From: Streptomyces lavendofoliae
Lineage (GTDB): Bacteria; Actinomycetota; Actinomycetes; Streptomycetales; Streptomycetaceae
NCBI RefSeq assembly: GCF_014649735.1
Contig: NZ_BMTP01000007.1
Span: forward strand, 248,001 to 312,000
DNA: 64,000 bases
Reading direction: 5' to 3'
The notes under the pieces: model-generated
What the model saw: only the letters and a program-made list of their open reading frames with translations
Told to the model about the DNA's origin: nothing
Database searches by the model: none
Shown here: positions 51,915 to 59,872 of the stretch, one piece after another
Layout of the letters: each line of letters begins with the position of its first letter
How positions within the stretch are numbered: the first letter of the stretch is position 1
Translations under genes and position numbers: made by a program

Positions 51915-51978
51915 TGTCAACATTTTGTCCGGACATTCGGACCAAGCCTTGACGCTCCTGTCCGGCCCCCTCCAAGCT
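51915..51978. promoter_or_regulatory. divergent iolC / isomerase promoters with palindromic operator
   Basis: Minus strand: TTGACA (51920-51915), then TAGACC 18 bases on, directed at iolC. Plus strand: TTGACG (51949-51954), 18 bases, then CAAGCT (51973-51978), directed at the gene starting at 51986, whose transcript would be nearly leaderless. Between them lies the palindrome TGTCCGGACA (51926-51935), a plausible operator for a GntR-type or other iol regulator. Confidence 0.5.
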
Positions 51979-51985
51979 GGCCTCC

Positions 51986-52903
51986 ATGACACCGCCGCCC
52001 TTCTCGCCGCCGCTGTCCCGCCTCCGGATCGGTTCCGCCCCCGACTCCTGGGGCGTGTGGTTCCCCGACGATCCGCGGCAGGTCCCCTGGCAGCGCTTCC
52101 TCGACGAGGTGTCCCGGGCGGGGTACGAGTGGATCGAGCTCGGCCCGTACGGCTATCTCCCCACCGACCCGGCCCGGCTCACCGAGGAGACGGCCCGCCG
52201 CGGGCTGAGGGTCTCCGCGGGCACGGTGTTCACCGGCCTGCACCACGGCGAGGCGGTCTGGGAGAAGACCTGGGCGCACGTCGCGGACAACGCCGCCCTC
52301 GCCCGCGCCATGGGCGCCGGGCACCTCGTGGTCATCCCGTCCTTCTGGCGCGACGACAGGACCGGCCGGGTGCTGGAGGACCGGAACCTGACGGCGGACC
52401 AGTGGCGCGACCTGACCCGCCTGACCGAGCGCCTCGGCCGGGAGGTGCGCGACCGCTTCGGCCTGCGCATCGTCGTCCACCCGCACGCCGACACCCACAT
52501 CGACGGCGAGGAGAACGTCAGCCGGTTCCTCGACGCCACCGACCCCGACCTGGTCGCCCTCTGCCTGGACACCGGGCACTACGCGTACTGCGGCGGCGAC
52601 AGCGTCGCACTGATCGAGAGGTACGGCGAGCGCATCGGCTACCTCCACCTCAAGCAGGTCGACCCCGGGATCCTGGCCGAGGTGGTCGCCCAGGGCATCC
52701 CGTTCGGGCCGGCGGTGGCCCGGGGCGTGATGTGCGAGCCGCCGGCCGGCGTCCCCGCCCTGGAGCCGGTACTGGCCGCCGCCCAGGCCCTGGACGTCGA
52801 CCTCTTCGCCATCGTCGAGCAGGACATGTACCCCTGCCCACCGGACCGCCCCTTCCCCATCGCCCGGCGCACCCGCCGCTTCCTGCGCTCCTGCGGGGCC
52901 TGA
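51986..52903 (+). CDS. IolE-like sugar phosphate isomerase/epimerase
   Basis: 305 residues from ATG 51986. TIM-barrel of the AP-endonuclease family 2: LRIGSAPDSWGVWFPDDP, GYEWIELGPYGYLP, LRIVVHPHADTHIDG, LCLDTGHYAYCGGD and FAIVEQDMYPCPP supply the usual His, Asp, Glu and His metal ligands. Divergent from iolC, it most likely acts as inosose dehydratase (IolE) or a related isomerase for inositol use. The start APDSWGVW differs from classical IolE, so the exact reaction is inferred. No clear Shine-Dalgarno, consistent with a leaderless transcript. Confidence 0.82.
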   Translation: MTPPPFSPPLSRLRIGSAPDSWGVWFPDDPRQVPWQRFLDEVSRAGYEWIELGPYGYLPTDPARLTEETARRGLRVSAGTVFTGLHHGEAVWEKTWAHVADNAALARAMGAGHLVVIPSFWRDDRTGRVLEDRNLTADQWRDLTRLTERLGREVRDRFGLRIVVHPHADTHIDGEENVSRFLDATDPDLVALCLDTGHYAYCGGDSVALIERYGERIGYLHLKQVDPGILAEVVAQGIPFGPAVARGVMCEPPAGVPALEPVLAAAQALDVDLFAIVEQDMYPCPPDRPFPIARRTRRFLRSCGA

Positions 52904-53146
52904 GCACCCCTCGGCACCCCGCGGGCACCCGGGCACCGCCGTCCGCTTCGGGCCACAGTGATCCGTTTCGTGTCACACATGTCTCCATTACGCGGGCCTT
53001 CCGTCACAGGCGATCAACAGGCCCTTCCGCTCGTCACTGTGCGTCGTTCAACGGACACAGGCTGAGTGATCGCCAAGCGTCCGCGCCCCGGCTCCGCCGA
53101 CGGTCCCCCCGGACCGCGCCGTGGCGCGCGCAGGGAGGTGCCACAG

Positions 53147-53344
53147 ATGACGGACAGGACACTCTGGTCCTACAAGGAGATCGCCGCGCACATCCGGGTA
53201 CAGCCGGACACCGTCCGCTCGTACCGGAAGCACGGCCTGCTCCCCCCACCCGACCACGTGGAGAAGGGAAAGCCCTACTGGCACCCGGACACCATCCGCG
53301 CCTGGGTGGCCAACCGGCCCGGCAACCGGTCCCGGGGGACCTGA
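53147..53344 (+). CDS. small helix-turn-helix (BldC/excisionase-like) protein
   Basis: 65 residues from ATG 53147 with AGGGAGG upstream. The whole protein is one winged HTH: WSYKEIAAHIRVQPDTVRSY then RKHGLLPPPDHVEKGKPYWH and TIRAWVANRPG. It resembles the MerR-type DNA-binding module without effector domain, like BldC or phage excisionases. It probably binds DNA as a multimer. No phage genes surround it, so a regulatory role is likelier. Closed by the strong hairpin at 53374-53404. Confidence 0.82.
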   Translation: MTDRTLWSYKEIAAHIRVQPDTVRSYRKHGLLPPPDHVEKGKPYWHPDTIRAWVANRPGNRSRGT

Positions 53345-53373
53345 GGTCCCCGCGGAACCGCGACCCGGCGTTC

Positions 53374-53404
53374 CCGGCCCCGCACCTCCCCGGTGCGGGG
53401 CCGG
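53374..53404 (+). terminator. terminator after small HTH gene
   Basis: CCGGCCCCGCACC (53374-53386), loop TCCCC, GGTGCGGGGCCGG (53392-53404): a perfect 13-bp stem 30 bases after the stop. Confidence 0.85.
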
Positions 53405-53453
53405 CCGCGCGACGCGCTTGCCCGCCGCCGCGACGGGCCCGGAGGATCACCGC

Positions 53454-54077
53454 ATGAGCGACTTCTCCGTCAAGCCGACCCTCACCGGCGACCGCGTGGT
53501 GCTGCGACCGCCCACCGAGCAGGACGCCGACGTGGTCGCCGGAATCCTCGAGGACCCCGAGGTGCTGGCCTTCACCGGCACCCCGGCCGGCACGCCGCCA
53601 CCCTCCCTGGACTTCCTCCGCACCTGGTACGGCACGCGCGCCGCCCAGAACGACCGGCTGGACCTCGCGCTGGTCGACCGGGCCTCCGGGGAGATGGTGG
53701 GCGAGCTGGTCCTCAACGAGTGGGACGAGCACAACCGCAGCTGCAACTTCCGCACCCTCATCGGACCGCGCGGGCGCGACCGGGGCCTGGGGACCGAGGC
53801 GATCAGGCTGCTCCTCGCCCACGGCTTCGGGCGGCTGGGCCTGAACCGGATCTCGCTGAGCGTCTACGCCTTCAATCCGCGCGCGATCCGGGTCTACGAG
53901 AAGGTGGGCTTCGTCCGGGAGGGCGTGGAGCGGGAGGCCCTGCTGCACGAGGGCCGGTGGATCGACGCGCTGACCATGTCGGTCCTGGCCCGGGAGTGGG
54001 CCGTCCACCGGGGCCGTCCCGGAACGAACGCCTTCCCCCGCACGCTCCCCGGAACAACGCCCTCCCCGGTGTCCTGA
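53454..54077 (+). CDS. GNAT-family N-acetyltransferase (RimJ/RimL type)
   Basis: 207 residues from ATG 53454 (GGAGG upstream). The GNAT fold is seen in RVVLRPPTEQDADVVAGIL, the acetyl-CoA loop RGRDRGLGTEAIRLLLAHGF and NRISLSVYAFNPRAIRVYEK then GFVREGVEREALLHEGRWID. The substrate cannot be told; relatives acetylate protein N-termini, antibiotics or polyamines. The last 25 residues are Pro/Arg-rich. Single gene. Confidence 0.88.
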   Translation: MSDFSVKPTLTGDRVVLRPPTEQDADVVAGILEDPEVLAFTGTPAGTPPPSLDFLRTWYGTRAAQNDRLDLALVDRASGEMVGELVLNEWDEHNRSCNFRTLIGPRGRDRGLGTEAIRLLLAHGFGRLGLNRISLSVYAFNPRAIRVYEKVGFVREGVEREALLHEGRWIDALTMSVLAREWAVHRGRPGTNAFPRTLPGTTPSPVS

Positions 54078-54111
54078 CGACCGGCGCCACGCCTGCGACC
54101 CCACTGGCATT

Positions 54112-54130
54112 TATACCCCCTAGGGGTATA
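54112..54130. promoter_or_regulatory. CsoR-type copper operator
   Basis: TATACCCCCTAGGGGTATA is an 8-bp inverted repeat around CTA, matching the ATACCCC...GGGGTAT sites of the Cu(I) sensor CsoR. It sits 99 bases before copZ and should repress it until copper rises. csoR itself is not in the window. Confidence 0.8.
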
Positions 54131-54228
54131 GAGTGAGGCGCATCAGGACGCCACGCCGTTCCCGCGAACCACGTGCGCCCCTGCCGCACCAGACTCCGAC
54201 CACGCTTGCGATCGACGAGGAGAACACC

Positions 54229-54540
54229 ATGACCGCCGAGACGAGGACCGACCTCCCCCAGGCGACCGGCTCCTGCTGCTCCCCCACCGGCTCCTGCCAC
54301 GACGGCGCGGCCGAGGCGCCGGCCGGCGGGGTCACCACCGTCTACGAGGTCAAGGGCATGACCTGCGGCCACTGCGAGGGCGCCGTCTCCGAGGAGATCT
54401 CCGCCATCGCCGGGGTCACCTCGGTCGCGGCGGTCGCCGCCACCGGGCTGGTCACCGTCACCTCGGAGGCCGACCTGGACGAGGCCGCGGTGCGCGCGGC
54501 CGTCGACGAGGCGGGCTACGAGCTCGTCGGCCGGGCCTGA
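54229..54540 (+). CDS. copZ: copper chaperone (HMA domain)
   Basis: 103 residues from ATG 54229 (GAGGAG upstream). A Cys-rich head (GSCCSPTGSCHDG) may hold extra metal. The HMA domain (about 39-103) carries the GMTCGHC Cu(I) site, then AVSEEISAIAGVTSVAAVAA and AAVDEAGYELVGRA. It binds Cu(I) in the cytoplasm and hands it to a copper ATPase or to CsoR. No copA ATPase gene is adjacent. Regulation by the CsoR-type site upstream is well supported. Confidence 0.9.
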   Translation: MTAETRTDLPQATGSCCSPTGSCHDGAAEAPAGGVTTVYEVKGMTCGHCEGAVSEEISAIAGVTSVAAVAATGLVTVTSEADLDEAAVRAAVDEAGYELVGRA

Positions 54541-55004
54541 CGCGCCGCGACGGGACCGCCGCCGGCCGACCGGGCCCTCACCGCCCCTGATCGGGCCACC
54601 CCCGGCCGGGCCGGACCGCACCGTGACACGGGGGGCCGGACCGGCCGTGGCCGTTTCCTCCCCGTTCGGCGGTGACTGTCCGTCCCCGGTCCCGTATCTC
54701 CACGTGATTTCACCTTCACGTGACTCACAGGACCTTCACAACGAGATCTAGATCACAGATATTTGGGGGTAACCATTTGGACGCCTCGCGAGTCTGAATG
54801 GGCGATGCCAAGAACGTCTTGGGGGACGTTCATGGGATGTCTTGGGGGACGTCCCAGGCAAGCGTTGGCCGGGGCACGTGCACCGGGGAGCTTTGAGCGG
54901 CCCTCCCGTACGTACCCCGGCAGATCGCATCGCGAGCTTCTGCCGGAATCCGGCAGACGCCCGGACCCGGATCCCGTGGGGGGAATCCGTTCCGGGGATA
55001 TGGG
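54541..55004. other. orphan intergenic region between copZ and citrate synthase
   Basis: This 464-base stretch, extending the gap after copZ, has no convincing gene. Its right half is relatively A/T-rich (TTCACAACGAGATCTAGATC near 54735) and holds three TTGGGGG motifs, two of them in tandem hairpins (listed separately). It looks like a promoter plus structured leader pointing right, but the downstream coding sequence is missing. Confidence 0.5.
54812..54856 (+). promoter_or_regulatory. tandem UUGGGG-loop hairpins
   Basis: Hairpin 1: GAACGTC (54812-54818), loop TTGGGG, GACGTTC (54825-54831). Hairpin 2: TGGGATGTC (54833-54841), loop TTGGGG, GACGTCCCA (54848-54856), with one G-U pair. The loops and closing GTC/GAC are identical while the outer stem bases differ and still pair, so structure rather than sequence appears conserved. 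Function unknown; an RNA-binding protein site or riboregulator is possible. Confidence 0.55.
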
Positions 55005-55051
55005 GAGCGCCCCGCTCGCCGACCCGTGGGGGGATCGGCGGCGGGGCGCTC
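55005..55051 (-). terminator. terminator after citrate synthase
   Basis: GAGCGCCCCGC (55005-55015) pairs with GCGGGGCGCTC (55041-55051); CGCCGA/TCGGCG inside extends the stem. It lies 46 bases beyond the gltA stop on the minus strand. Confidence 0.75.
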
Positions 55052-55097
55052 TCGTACGCGTTCGGGGGCGCCGGACGGGCGCCCTCACGGCATCGCG

Positions 55098-56387
55098 TCA
55101 GCGGCCCTCGACCGGGACGAAGTCGCGCAGGACCTCGCCCGTGTAGATCTGGCGCGGGCGGCCGATACGGGAACCCGGCTCCTTGATCATCTCGTGCCAC
55201 TGGGCGATCCAGCCCGGCAGCCGGCCCAGCGCGAACAGCACCGTGAACATCTCGGTCGGGAAGCCCATCGCCCGGTAGATCAGACCGGTGTAGAAGTCCA
55301 CGTTCGGGTAGAGGTTGCGCGAGACGAAGTAGTCGTCGGCGAGCGCGTGCTCCTCCAGCTTCAGCGCGATGTCCAGCAGCTCGTCGGACTTGCCGAGCGC
55401 CGAGAGGACGTCGTGCGCCGCCGCCTTGATGATCTTCGCCCGGGGGTCGAAGTTCTTGTAGACGCGGTGGCCGAAGCCCATCAGGCGGACGCCGTCCTCC
55501 TTGTTCTTCACCTTGCGGATGAAGGAGTCGACGTCGCCGCCGGTGGCCTGGATGCCCTGGAGCATCTCCAGCACCGACTGGTTGGCGCCACCGTGCAGCG
55601 GGCCCCACAGGGCCGAGATGCCGGCGGAGATCGAGGCGAACATGTTCGCCTGCGACGAGCCGACCAGGCGCACGGTGGACGTGGAGCAGTTCTGCTCGTG
55701 GTCCGCGTGCAGGATGAGCAGCTTGTCGAGGGCGGAGACCACGACCGGGTCCAGCTCGTACTCCTGCGCGGGGACCGAGAAGGTCATGCGCAGGAAGTTC
55801 TCCACGTAGGACAGGTCGTTGCGCGGGTAGACGAACGGGTGACCGATCGACTTCTTGTACGCGTACGCCGCGATCGTGGGCAGCTTCGCCAGCAGCCGGA
55901 TCGTCGAGAGGTGACGCTGCTTCTCGTCGAACGGGTTGTGGCTGTCCTGGTAGAACGTCGACAGCGCGCTGACCACGGAGGACAGCATCGCCATCGGGTG
56001 CGCGTCGCGCGGGAAGCCGTCGAAGAACCGCTTGACGTCCTCGTGCAGCAGCGTGTGCTGCGTGATCTCGTTGCGGAAGGCCGCCAGCTCGTCGACCTTG
56101 GGCAGCTCACCGTTGATCAGCAGGTACGCCACCTCGAGGAAGGTGGAGCGCTCGGCCAGCTGCTCGATGGGGTAGCCGCGGTACCGCAGGATGCCCTGCT
56201 CGCCGTCCAGGTAGGTGATCGCGGATTTGTAGGCGGCGGTGTTGCCGTATCCACTGTCCAGGGTCACCAGACCGGTCTGGGCTCGGAGCTTCCCGATGTC
56301 GAAGCCCTTGTCACCGACGGTGCTCTCGACCACCGGGTAGGTGTATTCACCGTCCGCGTACCGCAGTACTACAGAGTTGTCGCTCAC
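55098..56387 (-). CDS. gltA: citrate synthase
   Basis: 429 residues from GTG 56387, with GAGGGATGAC upstream; the open frame reaches 56492 but without family similarity. Hexameric-type citrate synthase: ADGEYTYPVVESTVGDKGFD, GILRYRGYPIEQLAE, DHEQNCSTSTVRLVGSS with active-site His, PLHGGANQSVLEML, GFGHRVYKNFDPRA and LYPNVDFYTGLIYRAMG. It condenses oxaloacetate and acetyl-CoA at the entry of the TCA cycle. Single gene followed by the hairpin at 55005-55051. In Streptomyces the gene is also called citA. Confidence 0.97.
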   Translation of the reverse strand: MSDNSVVLRYADGEYTYPVVESTVGDKGFDIGKLRAQTGLVTLDSGYGNTAAYKSAITYLDGEQGILRYRGYPIEQLAERSTFLEVAYLLINGELPKVDELAAFRNEITQHTLLHEDVKRFFDGFPRDAHPMAMLSSVVSALSTFYQDSHNPFDEKQRHLSTIRLLAKLPTIAAYAYKKSIGHPFVYPRNDLSYVENFLRMTFSVPAQEYELDPVVVSALDKLLILHADHEQNCSTSTVRLVGSSQANMFASISAGISALWGPLHGGANQSVLEMLQGIQATGGDVDSFIRKVKNKEDGVRLMGFGHRVYKNFDPRAKIIKAAAHDVLSALGKSDELLDIALKLEEHALADDYFVSRNLYPNVDFYTGLIYRAMGFPTEMFTVLFALGRLPGWIAQWHEMIKEPGSRIGRPRQIYTGEVLRDFVPVEGR

Positions 56388-56564
56388 GTCATCCCTCACC
56401 GACGTAGTGCCTCTTCTTCGAGGTGCCCTGACTGTCTCTACCATCCCCCACTTGGCCCAGCAGAGTGCACTCGGGGTCGACCATTCGGCCAATTGGCGGC
56501 ACTCAGTGCCGTCAACCTGCTCATCCTGCCCCCTTCGCCCCGGTTGCGAAAGTCCGGATGATCC

Positions 56565-58790
56565 CTAGGTGATGTTTCCCACCCGTACCTCACCTTTCAG
56601 CCGATACCGCAGTGAGGTAAAGCGCCGCCCCGAGGACACCGTGCGGACCGCCTGCCCGATGGCCTTGCGCGAGCCGACGAGGACGACCAGCTTCTTCGCC
56701 CGCGTGACCGCCGTGTAGAGCAGGTTCCGCTGGAGCATCATCCACGCGCCCGTGGTGACCGGGATCACCACGGCCGGATACTCGCTGCCCTGGGAGCGGT
56801 GGATGGTGACGGCGTACGCGTGGGCCAGCTCGTCCAGCTCGTCGAAGTCGTACGTCACCTCCTCGTCCTCGTCCGTCAGCACGGTGAGCCGCTGCTCGTC
56901 CACGTCCAGTGACGTGACCACCCCGACCGTTCCGTTGAAGACCCCGTTCGCACCCTTCTCGTAATTGTTGCGAATCTGCGTGACCTTGTCGCCGACGCGG
57001 AACACCCGGCCGCCGAACCTCTTCTCCGGCACATCCGGCCGCGACGGGGTGACCGCCTGCTGGAGCAGGCCGTTGAGCGTGCCCGCCCCGGCCGGGCCCC
57101 GGTGCATCGGCGCCAGGACCTGCACGTCCCGCCGGGGGTCGAGGCCGAACTTCGCCGGGACGCGGCGGGCCGCGACGTCCACCGTCAGCCGGCCGGCCTC
57201 CTCGGTGTCCTCCGTGGCGAACAGGAAGAAGTCGGGCAGCCCGGAAGTGAGCGGCTGCTGACCGGAGTTGATCCGGTGGGCGTTGGTGACCACACCCGAC
57301 TGCCGGGCCTGCCGGAAGATCCGTGTGAGCCGCACCGACGGCACCGGGCCGTCCGGCGCCAGCAGGTCGCTCAGCACCTCCCCCGCACCCACGCTGGGCA
57401 GCTGGTCCACGTCCCCCACCAGCAGCAGGTGTGCGCCCGGCGCCACCGCCTTCACCAGCTTGTTGGCCAGCAGCAGGTCCAGCATGGACGCCTCGTCGAC
57501 GACGACCAGGTCGGCGTCGAGCGGCCGGTCCCGGTCGTACGCCGCGTCCCCGCCCGGCTTCAGCTCCAGCAGCCGGTGCACGGTGGACGCCTCCGCGCCG
57601 GTCAGTTCCGCCAGCCGCTTGGCGGCGCGGCCGGTGGGAGCCGCGAGGATCACCTTGGCCCCCTTCGCCCGGGCCAGCTCCACGATCGACCGGACCGTGA
57701 ACGACTTGCCGCACCCGGGGCCGCCCGTCAGCACCGCCACCCTCTCGGTGAGGGCGAGCCGCACGGCCTGCTCCTGCTCGGGCGCCAGCTCCGCCCCCGT
57801 ACGGCCGGCGAGCCACGCCAGCGCCCTGTCCCACGCCACGTCCCGGAAGGCCGGCATCCGGTCCTCCTCGGCCCGCAGCAGCCGCCGGAGCTGCCCGGCC
57901 AGGGAGAGCTCGGCGCGGTGGAACGGGACCAGGTAGACGGCCGTCAGGGGCTGCCCCTCCGGGCCCGGCACCTGCTCACGGACGACCCCCTCCTCCTCGG
58001 CCGCCAGAGCCGCCAGGCAGTCGATCACCAGCCCGGTGTCGACCTGGAGCAGCTTCACCGCGTCGGAGATCAGCCGCTCCTCGGGCAGGAAGCAGTGCCC
58101 CTGGTCGGCCGACTGCGACAGGGCGTACTGCAAACCGGCCTTCACCCGCTCCGGGCTGTCGTGCGGGATGCCCACCGCCCGGGCGATCCGGTCGGCGGTG
58201 AGGAACCCGATGCCCCACACGTCGGCGGCCAGCCGGTAGGGCTGGTTCCGCACCACGGAGATCGAGGCGTCCCCGTACTTCTTGTAGATCCGCACCGCGA
58301 TGGAGGTGGAGACGCCGACACCCTGGAGGAAGACCATGACCTCCTTGATCGCCTTCTGCTCCTCCCACGCGGCGCCGATCATCCTCGTCCGCTTCGGCCC
58401 GAGCCCCGGCACCTCGATGAGCCGCTTCGGCTCCCGCTCGATCACGTCGAGCGTCCCGACGCCGAAGTGCTCGACGATCCGGTCGGCGATGCGCGGCCCG
58501 ATGCCCTTGATCAGGCCGGAGCCCAGATAGCGCCGGATGCCCTGGACGGTGGCGGGCAGGACGGTCGTGTAGTTCTCCACGGTGAACTGCCTGCCGTACT
58601 GCGGGTGCGACCCCCAGCGCCCCTCCATCCGCAGCGACTCCCCCGGCTGCGCGCCGAGCAGCGAACCGACCACCGTGAGCAGCTCCCCGCCACCGCGCCC
58701 GGTGTCGACCCGGGCCACCGTGTAGCCGTTCTCCTCGTTGGCGTACGTGATCCGCTCGAGGACCCCTTCGAGCACTGCCGGACTGGACAT
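56565..58790 (-). CDS. recD2: RecD2-type ATP-dependent DNA helicase
   Basis: 741 residues from ATG 58790. N-terminal OB-like and helix-hairpin-helix region (LGSGLIKGIGPRIADRIVEH, LIEVPGLGPKRTRMIGAAW). SF1B helicase core with Walker A GGPGCGKSFT (about 353), VVVDEASMLDLLLANKL (motif II), VGDVDQLPSVGAGEVL (motif III), RIFRQARQSG (motif IV) and VTIHRSQGSEYPAVVIP (motif VI region). RecD2 proteins unwind DNA 5'-3' in repair independently of RecBC. Cytoplasmic, monocistronic. Confidence 0.93.
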   Translation of the reverse strand: MSSPAVLEGVLERITYANEENGYTVARVDTGRGGGELLTVVGSLLGAQPGESLRMEGRWGSHPQYGRQFTVENYTTVLPATVQGIRRYLGSGLIKGIGPRIADRIVEHFGVGTLDVIEREPKRLIEVPGLGPKRTRMIGAAWEEQKAIKEVMVFLQGVGVSTSIAVRIYKKYGDASISVVRNQPYRLAADVWGIGFLTADRIARAVGIPHDSPERVKAGLQYALSQSADQGHCFLPEERLISDAVKLLQVDTGLVIDCLAALAAEEEGVVREQVPGPEGQPLTAVYLVPFHRAELSLAGQLRRLLRAEEDRMPAFRDVAWDRALAWLAGRTGAELAPEQEQAVRLALTERVAVLTGGPGCGKSFTVRSIVELARAKGAKVILAAPTGRAAKRLAELTGAEASTVHRLLELKPGGDAAYDRDRPLDADLVVVDEASMLDLLLANKLVKAVAPGAHLLLVGDVDQLPSVGAGEVLSDLLAPDGPVPSVRLTRIFRQARQSGVVTNAHRINSGQQPLTSGLPDFFLFATEDTEEAGRLTVDVAARRVPAKFGLDPRRDVQVLAPMHRGPAGAGTLNGLLQQAVTPSRPDVPEKRFGGRVFRVGDKVTQIRNNYEKGANGVFNGTVGVVTSLDVDEQRLTVLTDEDEEVTYDFDELDELAHAYAVTIHRSQGSEYPAVVIPVTTGAWMMLQRNLLYTAVTRAKKLVVLVGSRKAIGQAVRTVSSGRRFTSLRYRLKGEVRVGNIT

Positions 58791-58920
58791 GCCCCGACGC
58801 TACCCCGCCCCTCCGACAGCCCGGCGGCCCTGTGGACGATCCCCCCGCTCACGGCCCGTCGCCCCCGGCCCGCGTCCCGGCCCGGCCAGGGCGGTGGCAG
58901 AGGGGCGGGAGGACGACGAA

Positions 58921-58946
58921 GGGGCCCGGTCCGTGGACCGGGCCCC
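58921..58946 (-). terminator. terminator of the second sugar operon
   Basis: GGGGCCCGGTCC, loop GT, GGACCGGGCCCC: a perfect 12-bp stem 114 bases beyond the stop at 59060, between that operon and recD2. Confidence 0.75.
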
Positions 58947-59059
58947 GAGCGTTCCCCCCACAGGGCTTCGTGAATCCCCCCGGATCCCCCCCGGGAAGCC
59001 CTGATGACACGTAGGACACGCGTCGTGCCGGAAGGGTTGTACGGAAGCGGGGCGAATTC

Positions 59060-59872
59060 TCAGAGGGCGTGCCGGACGTAGCGCCTCGCCGTCTCCTCCA
59101 GGACCTCCAGCCCGTCGCGGGCCCACAGCCCGTCGTTGAAGAGCTCCACCTCGATCGGGCCCGTGTAGCCGGCCGCGTCGACGCGTTCGCGCCAGGCGCG
59201 GAGGTCGATGGAGCCGTCGCCGAGCTGCCCGCGGCCGGTGAGGACGCCGGCCGGGAGGGGGGTGGTCCAGTCGGCGAGCTGGAAGGAGTGGATGCGGCCC
59301 TGGGCGCCGGCGCGGGCGGTGGCCGCCGGGGCGCGGTCGTCCCACCAGATGTGGTACGTGTCGACGACGACGCCCACCTGGGAGGCGGGGAAGGGCTCCG
59401 CCAGCGCGAGGGCCTGGTCCAGGGTGGAGACCGCGCAGCGGTCGGCCGCGTACATGGGGTGCAGGGGCTCGATCGCGAGGCGGACGCCCCGGGAGGCGGC
59501 GTAGGGGGCGAGTTCGGTGAGCGCGTCGGCGATGAGGGACCGGGCCGCGGGCAGGTCCTTGCCGCCGGGCGGGAGGCCGCCGGAGACCAGGACCAGGGTG
59601 TCCGTGCCGAGCGCCGCCGCCTCGTCGACGGCCGCGCGGTTGTCGTCCAGGCCGCCGGCGGTGGTGAAGAAGCCGCCCCGGCACAGGGTGGTGACGGTCA
59701 GTCCGGCGTTCCGGACGAGCTCGGCGGTGGCCTCCAGGCCGTACGCGGCGACCGGTTCGCGCCACAGGCCGATCCCGGGGACGCCGAGGCGCACGCAGGC
59801 GTCGACGAGTTCGGGCAGCGAGAGCTGCTTGACGGTCATCTGGTTGATGCTGAAACGGGCCAGATCGTTCAC
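59060..59872 (-). CDS. sugar phosphate isomerase/epimerase (TIM barrel)
   Basis: 270 residues from GTG 59872, overlapping the DUF993 stop as GTGA. AP-endonuclease 2-type barrel: FSINQMTVKQLSLPELVDAC, GVPGIGLWREPVAAYG, LAIEPLHPMYAADRCAVSTL, VGVVVDTYHIWWDD, IHSFQLADWTTPLPAGVLTG and GPIEVELFNDGLW give the Glu, Asp, His and Glu metal ligands. It resembles isomerases that follow sugar or inositol dehydrogenases. Last gene of a three-gene operon; the substrate is presumably the keto sugar made by the first gene. Confidence 0.87.
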   Translation of the reverse strand: MNDLARFSINQMTVKQLSLPELVDACVRLGVPGIGLWREPVAAYGLEATAELVRNAGLTVTTLCRGGFFTTAGGLDDNRAAVDEAAALGTDTLVLVSGGLPPGGKDLPAARSLIADALTELAPYAASRGVRLAIEPLHPMYAADRCAVSTLDQALALAEPFPASQVGVVVDTYHIWWDDRAPAATARAGAQGRIHSFQLADWTTPLPAGVLTGRGQLGDGSIDLRAWRERVDAAGYTGPIEVELFNDGLWARDGLEVLEETARRYVRHAL

